Assembly: GCA_001789205.1 (NCBI GenBank) | Contig: MFYT01000009.1 | Span: 55,571 to 119,570 of the forward strand | DNA: 64,000 bases | Direction of reading: 5' to 3' | Origin: Candidatus Raymondbacteria bacterium RIFOXYA2_FULL_49_16 | Lineage (GTDB): Bacteria; Fibrobacterota; OXYB2-FULL-49-7; XYB2-FULL-49-35 | Shown here: piece after piece, positions 37,617-46,136 of the stretch | How positions within the stretch are numbered: the first letter of the stretch is position 1 | Layout: each line of letters begins with the position of its first letter | The notes under the pieces: model-generated | What the model was told of the DNA's origin: nothing | The model's database searches: none | The model's input: only the letters and a program-made list of their open reading frames with translations | Position numbers and translations under genes: made by a program

Positions 37617-39176
37617 ATGCGGGTCTCCAAAGTCTTCATTATTTCTTTCCCGTTGGTCCTGCTCATGCTTTTTCTCCCAATCATACGGCCACACCATGCA
37701 TCCGCAGCCCCCTGCTTAACAAAACCGGTCAATGGAAGCGTGCTTTCAGCCTCGCTTGTACGCGTGGCCGTGGACGTTGACACGAATATGGATGCCGTCA
37801 AGAAAGTGACCTTCCTTGCCGGCTACTACAAATCACTCGATGTCCTCAAGATATACCGCTTTCCGGAACAACTGCCCGTGGATACCATCGGCATTGCTGA
37901 AAAATCGCCCTACGAGGTCTTGTGGGACATTTCCGGAATCCCTGATCAGGACCAATACCGCCTTTCATTCGGATTCGCTGTGGAATACAAGGATGGTGCA
38001 ACATTCACGAAAGATATGCAATACGGTGTGGCAAAGGAGCAGTTTTATATCATCGACAGGAATCCGGTCCTGAAAGGCATTACCCTGAATTCATTGTTCA
38101 TGGAACCGGCCCCTGTGGTCGACGGCGCGCTCAACGAATGGCGCACGTGCGATTCCGCTGTCTTTCACAACAATGACAACACCATCACCATCTGGTCGGC
38201 ATGGGACCAGCAACGGCTCTTTTTTGCCGCACGCGTACTTGACGACACCCTGGTAGCATTGCCTCACCGTGATTTCTCGGTCAGCAGGAGTGGTGAACAG
38301 TTCCTGAGAAACTTCCTCTGGGACGGCGTGGAGTTTGACTTTGATTTTAACAACAATCACAGTGAATTCAAGGATTCTGGCGACGCGGAGATTTGTATTG
38401 GCGTTGATTCCTCGTTTGTGGGACGCAAAGACTACGTTGTCAATGGCGGGAACATTGAACGGTTCGGCGCCGGGATAGCGTATTGCGTCCAGCGGATGTC
38501 CGAAGGATACTGCGTTGAAGTGGCTGTCCCCTGGAAGGACGCGGGCGTGCGGCCCAACAACGGAAAGACCATTGGGTTCGATGTCATCAACAAGGACCGG
38601 GACGACACTGCGGGCTACGCGCTCTTTTCATCGTGGAGCGGAGTCCAGAGCTTCAACAGCGACAACCCCAGCGAATGGGGCAATCTCAAGCTGACCGGGA
38701 ACAAAAAACCCTTCAAGGCCTTGCCCGTTGCGAGCATTGCCCTGTGCTTTTTATTGGCTGCCGTCCTTCTGGTTCTATGGAGGAAAAAGCCGGCAACAGC
38801 GCCTGCCGGAAACATGCCGGCAACAGCGTTCAGCCAGAGAGGCAGCGATGAGGACAGGATACGGATGATACGGGAGTATATTGAAGCGCATTACATGACC
38901 GAGGAATTCAACCTGAAACAGGCGGCTGACCATTTCAAGATGAATTATTCCTATTTCAGCACCCTTTTCAAGGATTTGCTGGGCCAGACGTTCCCGGATT
39001 ATATTAACAAGAAACGCATTGAAAAGGCCAAGGGACTGCTGAGAACAACCAATGCGTCCATCACCCAGATCGCCCTGGACCTTGGGTTTAAGACCCCTTC
39101 CTATTTCAACAAGATATTCAAGGACCTGGAGGGCGTTACGCCCTCTGATTACCGGGGTTCCGGTATCCAGGGATAA
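37617..39176 (+). CDS. Membrane-anchored AraC-family regulator with CBM9-like sensor
   Basis: A protein of 519 residues. The signal segment is VFIISFPLVLLMLFLPIIRP. Residues 30-155 are an Ig-like region (KPVNGSVLSASLVRVAVDVD). Residues 160-360 match the carbohydrate-binding module 9-like fold (PVVDGALNEWRTCDSAVFHN, LFFAARVLDDTL, GVEFDFDFNNNHSEFKDSGD, CVEVAVPWKDAGVRPNNGKT, SEWGNLKLTG). One membrane helix (IALCFLLAAVLLVLW) ends near 388. The AraC domain covers 412-515 (NLKQAADHFKMNYSYFSTLF, SITQIALDLGFKTPSYFNKI). It likely senses sugars outside the membrane. TATATT ends 10 nt before the ATG, so the mRNA leader would be very short. AAATCCA repeats stand 20 bp apart at 37521 and 37541. Confidence 0.85.
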   Translation: MRVSKVFIISFPLVLLMLFLPIIRPHHASAAPCLTKPVNGSVLSASLVRVAVDVDTNMDAVKKVTFLAGYYKSLDVLKIYRFPEQLPVDTIGIAEKSPYEVLWDISGIPDQDQYRLSFGFAVEYKDGATFTKDMQYGVAKEQFYIIDRNPVLKGITLNSLFMEPAPVVDGALNEWRTCDSAVFHNNDNTITIWSAWDQQRLFFAARVLDDTLVALPHRDFSVSRSGEQFLRNFLWDGVEFDFDFNNNHSEFKDSGDAEICIGVDSSFVGRKDYVVNGGNIERFGAGIAYCVQRMSEGYCVEVAVPWKDAGVRPNNGKTIGFDVINKDRDDTAGYALFSSWSGVQSFNSDNPSEWGNLKLTGNKKPFKALPVASIALCFLLAAVLLVLWRKKPATAPAGNMPATAFSQRGSDEDRIRMIREYIEAHYMTEEFNLKQAADHFKMNYSYFSTLFKDLLGQTFPDYINKKRIEKAKGLLRTTNASITQIALDLGFKTPSYFNKIFKDLEGVTPSDYRGSGIQG

Positions 39177-39188
39177 CTCTGATGAAAG

Positions 39189-40868
39189 CTATTGTTCCTG
39201 GTGCCCATATTCTCCAAGGCTGCACCCAAACCGTTTTTTAAAAAGCTTCCGGAAATTCGACGCGTCATCGAAACCCACCATTTCGTACACCTCGACGATC
39301 TTAAACTTTTTGCTGTCCAGCAATGTCTGGGCCTCCCGTAAACGCAATTCCGTCTGATACGCCTTGGGGCTTGCGCCGAAAAAGGCCTTGAATTTTGTTA
39401 TGAAATATTCATAACTCATATAGCATTTCTTCGCAAGGCTTCTGAAATCGATTCGCCGAAAAAAATTCTTCTGGATATATTCTCGCGCATCTTCAAAATA
39501 AGTGAGATAATAATCTTTTTTATTATACGAAGGGAGTATTGGTACCGGGTAAAATCTAACCGCAAGAACGGATTTATTGTTCAGATAACTTATTGGCTCC
39601 GTTGAAAACCGGAAGAGTTTGCCCGGCGTGGAAACAAAAGAAATCAGCTGCGGCTCCTTTTCCTCCATTTCTTCTATGTTGAAAAGGGTCGGCCGGGTCT
39701 TAATGGTAAAAGCGTCAATGACCAGCGGTTTTGTATACACGTACAAGGAGATAAAGGAAGCGCGGGGCCCGAAAATAGGCTGCGTATCGTTGTAGCACAC
39801 GGCAGGAACACCGTTCAGGTCAATGGTGAATTGGGCGCCAATACGCCGTAGAGTAATTTTGGTGCGTGAATTTTTACGGCCCATGTCCGCGCTGCCGGTG
39901 CATATCTCCACCATCCTCCGGTTAAATGCGTATAAGAACCGGTCCCGTATCTGCAAATCGAAATGATAGGCCAACTCGAACTTTGCCGAAACCGTTCCTC
40001 CGGAAAACAGATGATCAAAACCTATTGTCACGTCATTGTCAGACAGGTTCGCGAATTGCATGTCCACCTCAATGTCCTGCTCCGGGAAATTCACCGCTTT
40101 ATTCAATAGGACAAGGGGGTTCCTGTGGGTTTCGCGATCGTCCCTTTCAAGCACTAGCCGGTTGCTCCGGCAGCGAACGTGGGCGTGGTTCGTTATAAAA
40201 ATCTCTTTCAACAGCGCATCGGTCAGCGGGTCCTTTAAAAGATTATAAATGGTTTTCCACTCATGCCCTTTTCTTGCCGCGGTTTTTTTTATATAATCGA
40301 CCTTTTTATGCGACATGAAAAGGTTGGCGGTTTTATATTCCGCGGGCAAAAGATCCGTGACCGGCTTGTCGGCGATCGCATCTTCGTTAACATAATTTAG
40401 CATGTCAAGAAACAGAAGGTTGTACGAGATTATCCTCATGTCCGGATCAAGAAAAATCACCGGGGTGTTTTCACTCCGGTAGAGCGTGGCGAACGTTTTG
40501 ACAAGAGGAGCGGTATATGTCTGCGGAGAAAGCGTTATCAGAGTATACCGTTTGCCGGCGGCGCTAAACCATTGTGAAAACGAAAAAAGATAGATGCTCT
40601 CATTGTCCATGTTTCCCGGATGGCCGGCTTGCACGTACAGCTCCGGTGGGCACGGGGAAAGAGCCGTACCGCTTCGTGGGTTGAGATACCGGTTCGCTTC
40701 AAAACTTAAGGGGACCAGGAACTTGCCAAGCATCTGTCCATATATATCGCGTTCTTTGAACTTTTTCATTTCACCAGGGAGTGAAATTATTTTCCTGATT
40801 TTCCCATTTTTATCGACAATAAACTGGCCAATCGTTGGACTCTGGGGGAGCGTAAACCGGGTTTTCAT
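39189..40868 (-). CDS. Soluble AraC-family regulator with PAS-like region
   Basis: A protein of 559 residues with no signal peptide or membrane helix. The N-terminal 190 residues look PAS-like (GQFIVDKNGKIRKIISLPGE; NTPVIFLDPDMRIISYNLLF). The middle (200-420) is beta-rich, perhaps ligand-binding (VSAKFELAYHFDLQIRDRFL, RRIGAQFTIDLNGVPAVCYN). The C-terminal AraC domain spans about 450-553 (DFRSLAKKCYMSYEYFITKF, IVEVYEMVGFDDASNFRKLF). It converges with the regulator at 37617 (12 bp apart) and diverges from the SGNH hydrolase gene at 41135. The first copy of the shared operator lies 21 bp from its start codon, making it the best candidate to bind that operator; this is inference from position. 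Confidence 0.82.
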   Translation of the reverse strand: MKTRFTLPQSPTIGQFIVDKNGKIRKIISLPGEMKKFKERDIYGQMLGKFLVPLSFEANRYLNPRSGTALSPCPPELYVQAGHPGNMDNESIYLFSFSQWFSAAGKRYTLITLSPQTYTAPLVKTFATLYRSENTPVIFLDPDMRIISYNLLFLDMLNYVNEDAIADKPVTDLLPAEYKTANLFMSHKKVDYIKKTAARKGHEWKTIYNLLKDPLTDALLKEIFITNHAHVRCRSNRLVLERDDRETHRNPLVLLNKAVNFPEQDIEVDMQFANLSDNDVTIGFDHLFSGGTVSAKFELAYHFDLQIRDRFLYAFNRRMVEICTGSADMGRKNSRTKITLRRIGAQFTIDLNGVPAVCYNDTQPIFGPRASFISLYVYTKPLVIDAFTIKTRPTLFNIEEMEEKEPQLISFVSTPGKLFRFSTEPISYLNNKSVLAVRFYPVPILPSYNKKDYYLTYFEDAREYIQKNFFRRIDFRSLAKKCYMSYEYFITKFKAFFGASPKAYQTELRLREAQTLLDSKKFKIVEVYEMVGFDDASNFRKLFKKRFGCSLGEYGHQEQ

Positions 40869-40888
40869 ATATATCGGGAGATGAATTG

Positions 40889-40954
40889 TTAAATAAATAC
40901 CCTTGATCGTGTAATTTTTACCCTTATGATTTTACCTTTTCTATAATATATTAT
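40889..40954 (+). promoter_or_regulatory. Shared operator/promoter, copy 1 (upstream of SGNH gene 41135)
   Basis: TTAAATAAATACCC (40889) and TTTTTACCCTTATGATTTT (40915) form two TACCC half-sites 21 bp apart. TATATTAT begins at 40947, 27 bp after the second ACCC. The same parts at the same spacing occur at 51818 and 61744. It lies in the divergent gap between the AraC gene at 39189 and the SGNH gene. Confidence 0.65.
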
Positions 40955-41040
40955 AATCGGAACCAGTGATGGAATGAGGACATGCAGCATCAACTATCAT
41001 AAAAAATGTCCCTAGGAAAATAATGCCCGCGAAAAGGCCG

Positions 41041-41091
41041 GCAGCAGCGTCCGGTTTAACCCCATCCCCCCCCCAAACCGGGCGCTGCTGC
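41041..41091 (+). promoter_or_regulatory. Long leader hairpin with C-rich loop
   Basis: GCAGCAGCGTCCGGTTT and AAACCGGGCGCTGCTGC form a 17-bp stem with one T-G wobble. The 17-nt loop is almost only C. It lies in the presumed 5' leader, about 85 nt after the predicted start of transcription and 43 nt before the ATG at 41135. It has no adjoining T run of terminator length. Confidence 0.6.
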
Positions 41092-41134
41092 TTTATGCAC
41101 TAATGATACAGTATGTTGTTCTTGGAGGATACAT

Positions 41135-42247
41135 ATGAAAAAACAAGCGCTGTTATTCATCGCATGCGCCGCGCTTTCAATCCATGGTTTGGATTTTAGC
41201 GTATACACAACCATTGACCAGGAAACCAAGGATTCCCTGCGCGCTAACTGGCTCGCTAAATTCCCTGCGTCCGGCTATGTACATGGTAATGTGGCCACGT
41301 TTGGCGCAAGTGTAACAAACTCACGCGCCTTTTGGTGCCCTTTTCCAGGCAGCGCCACTGGCGTTGTTCCCAACACCAATGCGGAAAGCTACCTCATTGA
41401 CAAGGACGATGACGCCAATTGCGCGGTCAACGGATATACTGTCGACGACGGGATATTGTGCCTTTCCGGCGCCATGAACACGTTAAAGCCCGAAGTCATC
41501 ATCTGTAAATATGGCGGAAACGACATCTTTAAAAACAAGCTTTCCACTTTTCCACGCAGGTTCCGCCAGTATATTACAATAATTCTTTTAAAAGGCATCA
41601 TTCCTATCATGAGCACTATAAACCCGGTCATGGATAACGGTATTGATCTTACGCCTGAGGTCCTGGCGGCAAATGATTCGGTGAGGGCTATCGCGCGGGA
41701 AAAGCACGTTGTTTTAGTGGATTACTGGCAGGCCTTCATGGATTATACAAACAACAATCCTTTCACAGCCACATGGTTTGGTGACCAGTATGTCCATCCT
41801 TCCGGCGGATGCAATCTGACCGATACCGCGACCCCCGCGTGCGGATATGGGATCAGAAACGCCGTGTCGTGGCATGCGGTAAATAAAGTCTACCGAATCA
41901 TCGTAGAAAATGGCACGCCTGATCACGTGGGACTTGAACAGCAAGCCGCACGCTCCGGAGGCTTCATACATGCGCTTGAAGCATATCCAAATCCGTTCAA
42001 TGCGAACACGGTAATAACAATGACGAATGACGAATTATCAGACATAGCGGGAATGAATCCTGAATTGAAGATATATAATATACGGGGCAAGATGGTCGCT
42101 GATTTATCATCGAATACTCGTAATCCGAAATTCATAATTCATAATTCTTTTAAATGGAACGCTTCGAATTTCCCAAGCGGGGTCTATACGATACGGGCCA
42201 AAAAGGGGAACACGATTGCATCGAAAAACATATTCCTGATAAAATGA
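41135..42247 (+). CDS. Secreted SGNH/GDSL-type hydrolase with T9SS sorting domain
   Basis: A protein of 370 residues. GGAGG stands 7 nt before the ATG, and the signal peptide is LLFIACAALSIHG. SGNH blocks: VATFGASVTNSRAFW (block I, Ser near 58), IICKYGGNDIFKNK (block III, GGND) and FGDQYVHPSGG (block V, Asp and His). Such enzymes remove acetyl or other acyl groups from polysaccharides; the substrate is not known. The sorting domain starts near residue 285 (AYPNPFNANTVITM) and ends KNIFLIK. The CTD includes AT-rich repetitive inserts. Expression is likely from the shared operator/promoter at 40889, with a structured leader. Confidence 0.83.
   Translation: MKKQALLFIACAALSIHGLDFSVYTTIDQETKDSLRANWLAKFPASGYVHGNVATFGASVTNSRAFWCPFPGSATGVVPNTNAESYLIDKDDDANCAVNGYTVDDGILCLSGAMNTLKPEVIICKYGGNDIFKNKLSTFPRRFRQYITIILLKGIIPIMSTINPVMDNGIDLTPEVLAANDSVRAIAREKHVVLVDYWQAFMDYTNNNPFTATWFGDQYVHPSGGCNLTDTATPACGYGIRNAVSWHAVNKVYRIIVENGTPDHVGLEQQAARSGGFIHALEAYPNPFNANTVITMTNDELSDIAGMNPELKIYNIRGKMVADLSSNTRNPKFIIHNSFKWNASNFPSGVYTIRAKKGNTIASKNIFLIK
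42130..42147 (+). repeat. AT-rich tandem repeat in the CTD-coding region (41135 gene)
   Basis: ATTCATA repeats as ATTCATAATTCATAATTC in the loop between 'GKMVADL' and 'FKWNASNFPSGVYT'. A related TGACGAATGACGAATTA stands in the preceding CTD loop near 42020. The paired inserts resemble expanding simple repeats. Confidence 0.45.
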
Positions 42248-42282
42248 CGATAGACCTGGTTCTTAAAAAAGGGGGTACTGCA

Positions 42283-43254
42283 ATGTCAGTTATTAAATCA
42301 ATGATCTGCATTATAAGTCTTACCAGCATCGCTTTTGGATATTTTCCTACGGATTATACCGGATACGAGATGATTGAATTGCGCAACACAAAACAGGCCT
42401 GGCTCAGCAGCGCTTCCGCGGAGCAGTCTGGAAATCTTTGGCCGTCTTTTACATTTTACAAGTTTAATGTTTCGCATCTCCTGCTCATGGACTGGGATGT
42501 CTCATCTCTACCGCCGTTTGAGGAAATAGCCGGGGTTCAGATGGTTTTTGGCGAAGATGAAAGATGGCTAACAACAGTCTCGGGTATTTATTATAATTGC
42601 GTACGATCCGACAGCGATTGGACGCAGGCATCGGGTTCCGCGTTTACAGTTTCCGCACCGCACGGAGAACCAAGTTATTTATTTTGTCAAAGTCCTGATG
42701 TGCCATGGGCTGCCAGCGCTGCGAACCTAAAGGAATTGTTGATGGCATCAGACACCTACAGGCCATTGGAAAACAATAGGGCCAATGAATTTCATGCATC
42801 AGGAGTCTGCCTTGGTGAAATTATCTTTGATCTTGACCTGCCGGCAATAAAGGATCTGCTTGAAGGAACCTGTCACGGCCTTTGTTTTTGGGGGGGCTCA
42901 CCGGATAGATATATATGCAATTTATATAGATTACGCGTGTATAAAAATCAGGATAAAATTGAAGCTGCGACCCAAAAAAACAACACCAGCGATCAAATAT
43001 TGCTATTTCCTAATCCCGCAAACCCCTCGATTAACATTCAGTGTCCTGAAGAGATGGTCGAGGCGCACATTTCAATATTTTCAATTAATGGGGATAAACT
43101 AAAAACCATATCAACATCAAAGAACAGCGTGTTCTGGGATGGAACGGATAGTGATGGTAAAAAGGTTACTACTGGTCTTTATATATATAAGGTATCGGGG
43201 AGCATTAATGGTACACATACTCTTTTTACGGGAAAATTTATTGTAAACAAATAA
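42283..43254 (+). CDS. Secreted DNRLRE-like protein with T9SS sorting domain, copy 1
   Basis: A protein of 323 residues from the ATG before SVIKSMICIISLTSIAFGYF (signal peptide), with a GGGGG stretch 8 nt upstream; the longer frame to 42154 lies inside the preceding gene. The body (residues 25-225) has TKQAWLSSASAEQSGNLWPS, LLMDWDVSSLPPFEEIAGVQ and LLEGTCHGLCFWGGSPDRYI. The pattern of an aligned 'FDVSSLP' strand and 'A.W.Q' region resembles DNRLRE/CBM96-type beta-sandwich domains. It is clearly paralogous to the protein at 54299. The sorting domain begins near 245 (FPNPANPSINIQ) and ends GKFIVNK. Function is unknown, perhaps surface adhesion or glycan binding. Confidence 0.75.
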   Translation: MSVIKSMICIISLTSIAFGYFPTDYTGYEMIELRNTKQAWLSSASAEQSGNLWPSFTFYKFNVSHLLLMDWDVSSLPPFEEIAGVQMVFGEDERWLTTVSGIYYNCVRSDSDWTQASGSAFTVSAPHGEPSYLFCQSPDVPWAASAANLKELLMASDTYRPLENNRANEFHASGVCLGEIIFDLDLPAIKDLLEGTCHGLCFWGGSPDRYICNLYRLRVYKNQDKIEAATQKNNTSDQILLFPNPANPSINIQCPEEMVEAHISIFSINGDKLKTISTSKNSVFWDGTDSDGKKVTTGLYIYKVSGSINGTHTLFTGKFIVNK

Positions 43255-43317
43255 AAGTAATATATATTATAAAAGAGGTTATTTCAATCTTGGGGTCAAA
43301 TTACATGGGGAGGATAA

Positions 43318-44895
43318 ATGAATGCTTCTAAAAAGCCTGGAACCAGCGCTTGCCGCGTACAAATACCGGCATGGTGGCTGGTAACCATTTTTAGCCTGGG
43401 AATGGCTGTTCCAGCGCTCATTTTTGCACAACAGGATTCCGCAAAGGTCCTTTTTCCCTGGAACCTTACCTATCAGGGCGCTTTTCGTCCAAAAGCAGGA
43501 CCAGTAACCAGCGACAATACCTCGTTCCGCTATGGCGGTGACGCATTTGCCTATTATCCTAATGGCGATCCGAGCGGACCCAACGACGAGTATCCTGGTT
43601 CTTTGTACGGCGGCGGTTTTGGCGAGGACGATTATGTGTCGGAAATAACCATTCCCGCACCCGTCATCTCACCGGCAAAAACCATGGCCGACCTTCCGGA
43701 ATCCGCTCCTTTGCAAACATTCGTCAACCCATTCACAAGTCTTCCGGGCTATGCAAAAATGGGGGTTACCGGCCTTACGTACCTTCCTGCCCAAGGCCAG
43801 CAGACCTCTCCAAAACTGTACGCAAACATCTGCGATGGCTATAAATCCATGTCCAACGCAGTGACAATGGCATGGATGGACCTTGACCTGTCCAACCCCA
43901 ACATAGCTGGATTCTGGCGGGCCGGAAGTTCCATTGAATGGAACATAGGTTCCTATATGTTTGAAATTCCCGCTTCCTGGGCTGATATCTACGCGCCTGG
44001 CAGGATACTTGCTTCAGGAAGGATGCGCAACTGGGGAGGCATGGGTCCAAACCTTTTCGCCTGCGCCCCGTGGAAAGAGGGCAATCCGCCTGCTTCGGGT
44101 GACACCCTGGATAGCGTCACAACGTTAATGGAATATGGGACAGCTGAAGAGCAGGAAGACCGTTCATTTTCAATCTGCAGTTGGTATACTGCCGGCGCAT
44201 GGCTTACTTTTGGAAGCAGGTCCGCGATTGTCATGGCAGCAACAAACAATTACAGCCTGGATTGGAGCTATTTCAGCGGTCCTTTTGGCACTGGCATATA
44301 TCCCAGCCTGCTCTTTTACGATCCTGCCGACGTTGCGGATGTCGTACAGGGCCAAAAGCAGCCCTATGAACCCAAATGGTATGCCAGGAAAAATCTTGAT
44401 AAATATTATATCGGGTTGAAAGTCCCTCCGACCAACAGCGGTAATCTCAATATTGAAGAAGGCCGGTACGAGAATGCCGGCATGGCCTATGACCGCCAGA
44501 GAGGCGTATTGTACGTGGCCCAGAGAGGGCATTTCGGTACCAGTAGTTATCCGATTGTACACGTGTTCCGGATCGATACGACAGTCACTGCCTCTATGGA
44601 AAAGACCGGTTTGAGGAAAACGGACGCCTTTTATTTATCGGCAAGTCCCAATCCTTTTAATCCCCGGGTGACCATTTCATTGTTCCCGCACGCCCCTGGC
44701 TTTACTCCCCTGGAAGAGGGAATGGTCCTGGACATTTACTCCCTGCAGGGAATGCGCGTCACGAGCCTTTCCGCATTATCGGGCAATCCGTATGCATTCA
44801 ACTGGCATGCGGCCGCATGTCCAAGCGGCATATATATCGCCCGGATAAGGATTGGGAAGGCAATACTCTCAAAAGCGATTACACTGCTGAAATAA
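43318..44895 (+). CDS. Secreted propeller-like protein with T9SS sorting domain, paralogue of 25307
   Basis: A protein of 525 residues; GGGGAGG stands 6 nt before the ATG. A long N-region with a signal helix (WWLVTIFSLGMAVPALIFAQ, residues 19-38) starts it. The body contains KMGVTGLTYLPAQGQ, MAWMDLDLSNPNIAGFWRAG, DPADVADVVQGQKQPYEPKW and AGMAYDRQRGVLYVAQRGHF. The last two correspond in order to segments of the 25307 protein. No catalytic motif is recognizable. The sorting domain starts near 445 (ASPNPFNPRVTISLF) and ends KAITLLK. It is followed 13 nt later by the gene at 44909, so the two may be cotranscribed. Confidence 0.78.
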   Translation: MNASKKPGTSACRVQIPAWWLVTIFSLGMAVPALIFAQQDSAKVLFPWNLTYQGAFRPKAGPVTSDNTSFRYGGDAFAYYPNGDPSGPNDEYPGSLYGGGFGEDDYVSEITIPAPVISPAKTMADLPESAPLQTFVNPFTSLPGYAKMGVTGLTYLPAQGQQTSPKLYANICDGYKSMSNAVTMAWMDLDLSNPNIAGFWRAGSSIEWNIGSYMFEIPASWADIYAPGRILASGRMRNWGGMGPNLFACAPWKEGNPPASGDTLDSVTTLMEYGTAEEQEDRSFSICSWYTAGAWLTFGSRSAIVMAATNNYSLDWSYFSGPFGTGIYPSLLFYDPADVADVVQGQKQPYEPKWYARKNLDKYYIGLKVPPTNSGNLNIEEGRYENAGMAYDRQRGVLYVAQRGHFGTSSYPIVHVFRIDTTVTASMEKTGLRKTDAFYLSASPNPFNPRVTISLFPHAPGFTPLEEGMVLDIYSLQGMRVTSLSALSGNPYAFNWHAAACPSGIYIARIRIGKAILSKAITLLK

Positions 44896-44908
44896 AAAAG
44901 GGGATGCG

Positions 44909-46066
44909 ATGAAAACAATACCACTTGCCTGTATTCTATGCGTCCTGTGGGCGGCCAATGGTTTTTCCCAGGCCCCGGACGTACTGTGGACAAAATATTT
45001 TTCGAAAGACTCTCTCCATAACGACAAAACCGGCGATCAAAACGGCATCCGTTCGCATTACATCATTGAAACACAGGACAAAGGATTTGCCATAACAGGC
45101 CATTGCTGCTGTTATCATTGTACCGGCGACCTCTTTGCCATGAAAACGGATTCAGCTGGCAGGATTGTGTGGTCGCAAAGATTTGACGACAATGATAAGG
45201 ATGAGGTTGGAAACTGCATCCAGCAGACCGCGGACGGAGGATATATCATAGGAGGTGTCACCGAGGGCAGTCTGTTTATTATCCGGACCGATGCTTTGGG
45301 GAATGAGACCTGGAGAAGGATCTACAGTAAAAGCGGCACGTATTTTGGCTCCATCTATTCATTACGTGTGACATTTGACAATGGATTCATCGCCAGCGGC
45401 TATAGTTTTCCCGTTGGTTCAGGCAGCAGTGATGCCTACCTCCTCCGCTTGGATTCCAATGGGGACACTCTGTGGACCAAGACCTTTGGCGGAAGCGCTC
45501 ACGACTGGGGCCGGTGTGTGCAGCAGACGCAAGACAGCGGATTTATTATTTGCGGCGCCACAAATGCCTGTGGTGCGGGACAGGAGGATCTGTATTTTAT
45601 CCGCACCAATGCATCCGGGAACACACTGTGGACAAAGCAATTCGGAAAGCCAGAAGTGAACAGCGGCGGTTATTATATAGCACAGATGCAGGACAATGGA
45701 TTCGCTGTTGTGGGACATACCAACGACTACCAGGACATATATCTGCTCAGGACCAATGCGAATGGCGACACCCTTTGGACCAAGACAATTGGGGCAGATA
45801 GTACGACAGAATGGGGCAGGTCATTGAAGCTCATGCCTGATGGAGGATTCCTGATTGGCGGCCTTATTGGCGTAAACCGTCCTTCAGGGTATCTGGTCCG
45901 CACCGATGCTTCGGGAAACGTGGCATGGACAAAAGTCCTGGACAATGGCAAGAGGACACTCATTATGGGCATGGAATTGACGTCAGACAACGGAATCGTT
46001 GTCACAACACGGATACACACAGGATCAACAGCTGAAGACGGGTTTGACGTCATTAAACTTAAATAG
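44909..46066 (+). CDS. Secreted repeat protein (delta-60/propeller-like) without sorting domain
   Basis: A protein of 385 residues with signal peptide LACILCVLWAANGFSQAP. The mature part is built of six to seven repeats of about 50 residues, each with '(Q/T)D.G(F/Y)I..G' and 'L.RTDA.GN..WTK' (for example QQTADGGYIIGGVTEGSLFI, LRLDSNGDTLWTKTFGGSAH, RTNASGNTLWTKQFGKPEVN). This is like delta-60 or PQQ-type propeller blades. A CCCYHC cysteine cluster lies near residue 70. Unlike its neighbours it ends (FDVIKLK) without a CTD. Proteins of this type often carry one, so this copy may be truncated or released to the periplasm. Confidence 0.75.
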   Translation: MKTIPLACILCVLWAANGFSQAPDVLWTKYFSKDSLHNDKTGDQNGIRSHYIIETQDKGFAITGHCCCYHCTGDLFAMKTDSAGRIVWSQRFDDNDKDEVGNCIQQTADGGYIIGGVTEGSLFIIRTDALGNETWRRIYSKSGTYFGSIYSLRVTFDNGFIASGYSFPVGSGSSDAYLLRLDSNGDTLWTKTFGGSAHDWGRCVQQTQDSGFIICGATNACGAGQEDLYFIRTNASGNTLWTKQFGKPEVNSGGYYIAQMQDNGFAVVGHTNDYQDIYLLRTNANGDTLWTKTIGADSTTEWGRSLKLMPDGGFLIGGLIGVNRPSGYLVRTDASGNVAWTKVLDNGKRTLIMGMELTSDNGIVVTTRIHTGSTAEDGFDVIKLK

Positions 46067-46088
46067 TTTCTGTTTAAATTCGTTGATT

Positions 46089-46118
46089 TTGACAGGATAA
46101 TCCATAGCAAATTTAAAT
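46089..46118 (+). promoter_or_regulatory. Candidate promoter upstream of the 46137 hydrolase gene
   Basis: A perfect TTGACA at 46089-46094 is followed after an 18-nt spacer by TTAAAT (4 of 6 matches to TATAAT). An AAGGAG ribosome site at 46126 and a GTG start follow. Confidence 0.35.
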
Positions 46119-46136
46119 TATCAAAAAGGAGAATTC

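Noticed and set aside
41058..41074. The C-run as an assembly or sequencing artefact
   Set aside because: The length of the run may be wrong by a base or two, but the flanking 17-bp complementary arms are real structure, so the hairpin is kept.
43263..43270. TATATTAT before 43318 as a fourth copy of the shared operator
   Set aside because: No TACCC half-sites stand 27 or 49 bp upstream; only the -10-like word matches.
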